Origin: Actinomycetes bacterium
GTDB taxonomy: Bacteria; Actinomycetota; Acidimicrobiia; Acidimicrobiales; Palsa-688
Length of the DNA stretch: 64,000 nt
Assembly: GCA_021809105.1 (NCBI GenBank)
Contig: JAKBAM010000008.1
Location: 1-64,000, forward strand
Direction of reading: 5' to 3'
Shown: piece after piece, positions 62,901-64,000 of the stretch
How positions within the stretch are numbered: position 1 is the stretch's first letter
How the letters are laid out: the number at the start of each line of letters is the position of its first letter
Position numbers and translations under genes: made by a program
Notes under the pieces: model-generated
Told to the model about the DNA's origin: nothing
Seen by the model: only the letters and a program-made list of their open reading frames with translations
The model's database searches: none

Positions 62901-64000
62901 ACGTAGGGCCTGGTGAGCAACCCCGGGGGAATGGGGTCCTCCGTCACCCCCCAGGAGTAGGCCCCGAAGTCCTCGCCCGGCAGGCCGAGGACCCGAGTCG
63001 AGGATCCCTGGGCGTTCAGGTACGACGCCGCTTGGTACCAGTAGCTCGGGATCTGCGTCGGCCGGGACAGGTTGGACGCCACCAGCTGCCCTGTCCACAG
63101 CGGGGGGATGTCGGCCGCGACCAGGCCCACGCACAACAGGGCGGTGGCCGTTCCCGCCGAGGGGCGGCGCACGCGCAGGGCCGCAACGCCGGCACCCATC
63201 AGCAGTGCCAGCCCGAGGACCACCAGGGGTACTATCCGGTCGACCGACCGCATCGCCAAGGCCAGGACCGAGCCGCTCGATGCAGACTCGATGATCTTGC
63301 CGACGAGCGACGGACGGTTATATGGGTAGGCGCCCACCGCGATCAGCGCGCCGGCGATGAGCATCGTGATGGCGAAGGACCGGTAGCGCCACCTGCCGAG
63401 CCATCCGAGTGCCACGCTGACAGCGGGGATGGCGAAGCCGACGCCGATCAGCCAGAGCGACTGCGTGTAGGGGATAGACGCCATCGTCCAGGGCTGGACC
63501 TTGTCCCAGCCGTAGAAGTACCAGTACCCGAGGCCGCGCAGCACCTCCGCGGCCGACGACGTGTGCGCAACGGTTGCAACCGTCTCCGTCACCCGCAGGA
63601 TGTTGAGCCCGTAACTGTCCTCGATCAAGAGGCCCACGATCCACCACACCGATACCGCAAGGCTGGCGGCGCCCAGGCGCAATGCGGTTCGCACCGCCGC
63701 CCCGGGGCGCACCTCGCCCGTCGCCACCACTGCGTAGACCAGCCACAGCACTGGCGCCAGCCCCACCAGGGCGATCGACGTGGCGTTGACTCCTCCTACG
63801 AAGCACACCACGAAGGCGAAGGCCGCGACCGGACGCCACCGCTGGCTTCGGGCCGCGATGATGGTGAAGGACAGCAGCCATCCCAAGGCCGCCCACGGCA
63901 TGACGATCGCCGATGTCCTCGCCAGGTAGTCGATCATGTAAGGGCTCAGCATGTAGGCGAAGCCGGCTACCGCGGCACCGGCGCGCGCAACACCGAGCTG
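59963..64000 (-). CDS. AftD-like alpha-(1->3)-arabinofuranosyltransferase (DUF3367), 5' end outside window
   Basis: The frame is open from the window end to the stop at 59963, 1345 residues, and an ATG at 63952 is probably internal, so the N-terminus is missing. The N-terminal part is a multi-helix GT-C membrane domain. A large extracytoplasmic region follows, with two discoidin-like repeats (AIDGNPSTAWTFG, 62.1 kb; AVDGNPATAWVP, 61.4 kb). Terminal transmembrane helices lie around 60.1-60.5 kb. This is the AftD/DUF3367 layout of arabinan-building enzymes that use decaprenyl-phosphate arabinose. Whether arabinogalactan is the real product in this lineage is unknown. Confidence 0.85.
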   Translation of the reverse strand, partial: QLGVARAGAAVAGFAYMLSPYMIDYLARTSAIVMPWAALGWLLSFTIIAARSQRWRPVAAFAFVVCFVGGVNATSIALVGLAPVLWLVYAVVATGEVRPGAAVRTALRLGAASLAVSVWWIVGLLIEDSYGLNILRVTETVATVAHTSSAAEVLRGLGYWYFYGWDKVQPWTMASIPYTQSLWLIGVGFAIPAVSVALGWLGRWRYRSFAITMLIAGALIAVGAYPYNRPSLVGKIIESASSGSVLALAMRSVDRIVPLVVLGLALLMGAGVAALRVRRPSAGTATALLCVGLVAADIPPLWTGQLVASNLSRPTQIPSYWYQAASYLNAQGSSTRVLGLPGEDFGAYSWGVTEDPIPPGLLTRPYVARQVVPAGTPAAVNLLQSLDEPLQEGSLNFATLAPLARMMSVGSILLQSDLQYERYNLPLPQTLWQDFTPTPLGLTAPVPFGAPNPAPQIRYPMDNEARLALPPGAPQPPALAVFGVKGTRPIVRTEAVAAPLLLDGDGRGVVEAAATGLLNGNPTLLYSAALPGNAGGFAQAMRNGARLVITDSNLRAGQRWGTLDDNIGAVQGLAKPLVPDPTDYMMPVFPGTGSASQTIATITGVSAVRATEYGNPVTYTPEDQPFNAIDGNPSTAWTFGAHSAIGGQRIRIDLSSSVRIDHIRLLQAAGTRHLTAVTVELNGRAVRRVNLTAASLTGQGQLVAFPSQVVNRVDVIADGATGGAHKRYDGLGSVGLAEITIPGVAPAQEALRLPTDLLSRAGAASLTHPLTILLSRIRAPKAPRTDPEAQISRTFTLPTARTFAVGGSAEIATTAPDPVISQLTGSYQPPSSAGAEIVSASSSGRLIGDRSAGAMAAVDGNPATAWVPETGPQVGGWVQYQFNRPVTLDHLDLQLINDGRHSVPTRLTLTVGSTTRTVDVPAVPDGAGRPQGATSAVQVSFAPVTGSSVRVTIDAVRQVRALDYYATYTGATDLLPVGIAELGLPARAPATPTQIPTVCRSDLLRVDGHAVPVAISGSSSTALGGGQLSLVGCGADAAGLHLSAGPHTIETAGPAPSGWSIDNLTFNSAAGGGPQSLAAVSTTAATPAGGGAQPPALTVTHQNQTSTTVKVNGNGRPFWLILGQSLSKGWKATLPGGRSLGPPTLIDGYANGWYVPAGLISSPTTIQIQWMPQQIVWVAIAISAVSLTTLTVVAVLPSPALTTRRGKKRRRIRMGAGALRVNGAPRPSARLATAVTLGFGVIVGAADRPATGVVALAAALVAGRWGRWRTILRAAAVAAFLLVGVYVVVQQYRWRYWPSIDWPADLSSANDLAWLALALTGADVCAGLRLRSRRRDPSEPEAPKL

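Overview
This is a GC-rich, gene-dense stretch of bacterial chromosome with almost no intergenic DNA. Many genes overlap by ATGA or GTGA. I see no tRNA, rRNA, insertion sequence, prophage or CRISPR array. The content suggests a high-GC actinobacterium: TetR-controlled acyl-CoA dehydrogenase pairs, DUF35 and SCP-x-type thiolase partners, luciferase-like (F420/FMN-type) oxidoreductases, CaiB-family CoA transferases and an AftD-like DUF3367 protein. The lack of recognisable mycobacterial steroid gene order points to a lineage such as Acidimicrobiia. That placement is inference.

About 1-57 kb is a catabolic island for CoA-activated carboxylic acids, probably steroid, polyisoprenoid or other branched or cyclic acids. 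At 1-6 kb lie a thiolase-fold protein without thiolase residues, its DUF35 partner, a TetR, a DUF427-thioesterase fusion, a second DUF427 protein, an amidohydrolase and a thioesterase. At 6-14.4 kb a long minus-strand run holds an acyl-CoA dehydrogenase pair, short-chain dehydrogenases, a 2-oxoacid dehydrogenase E1 alpha/beta with a free-standing lipoyl domain, a luciferase-like oxidoreductase and a second TetR paralogous to the first. A near-identical 18-bp palindrome lies in front of the amidohydrolase (4093) and in front of the minus-strand run (14401), so the block between them looks like one regulon converging at 6.18 kb. A fused Liv-type importer (14.6-18.3 kb) leaves the same intergenic region in the other direction.

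At 18-34 kb are three AMP-forming acyl-CoA ligases, an alcohol dehydrogenase, a glyoxalase-fold protein, an acyl-CoA dehydrogenase plus APH-type kinase pair, a CaiB CoA transferase, further acyl-CoA dehydrogenases and an enoyl-CoA hydratase-fold protein. At 34-46 kb are a GntR regulator with a divergent flavin monooxygenase, a CitE/HpcH-type lyase, a third acyl-CoA dehydrogenase pair, a second kinase plus dehydrogenase pair, a thiolase, an enoyl-CoA hydratase-fold protein, an alpha-methylacyl-CoA racemase and a carboxymuconolactone decarboxylase-family protein. At 46-57 kb are a MarR regulator, a luciferase-like oxidoreductase, two paralogous genes of unknown function, a TIM-barrel protein, two NAD(P)-dependent dehydrogenases, two enoyl-CoA hydratase-fold proteins, a TauD-type dioxygenase and a two-gene CaiB CoA transferase.

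The last 6.7 kb differs: a GT4 glycosyltransferase, an acyltransferase-3 membrane protein and a very large AftD-like membrane protein cut by the window end form an envelope-polysaccharide operon.

The strongest candidates for something new are the repeated kinase/dehydrogenase modules resembling split ACAD10/11, the shared palindromic operator with its paralogous TetR genes, the DUF427-thioesterase fusion, and the paralogous unknown pair at 47.5 and 49.1 kb.
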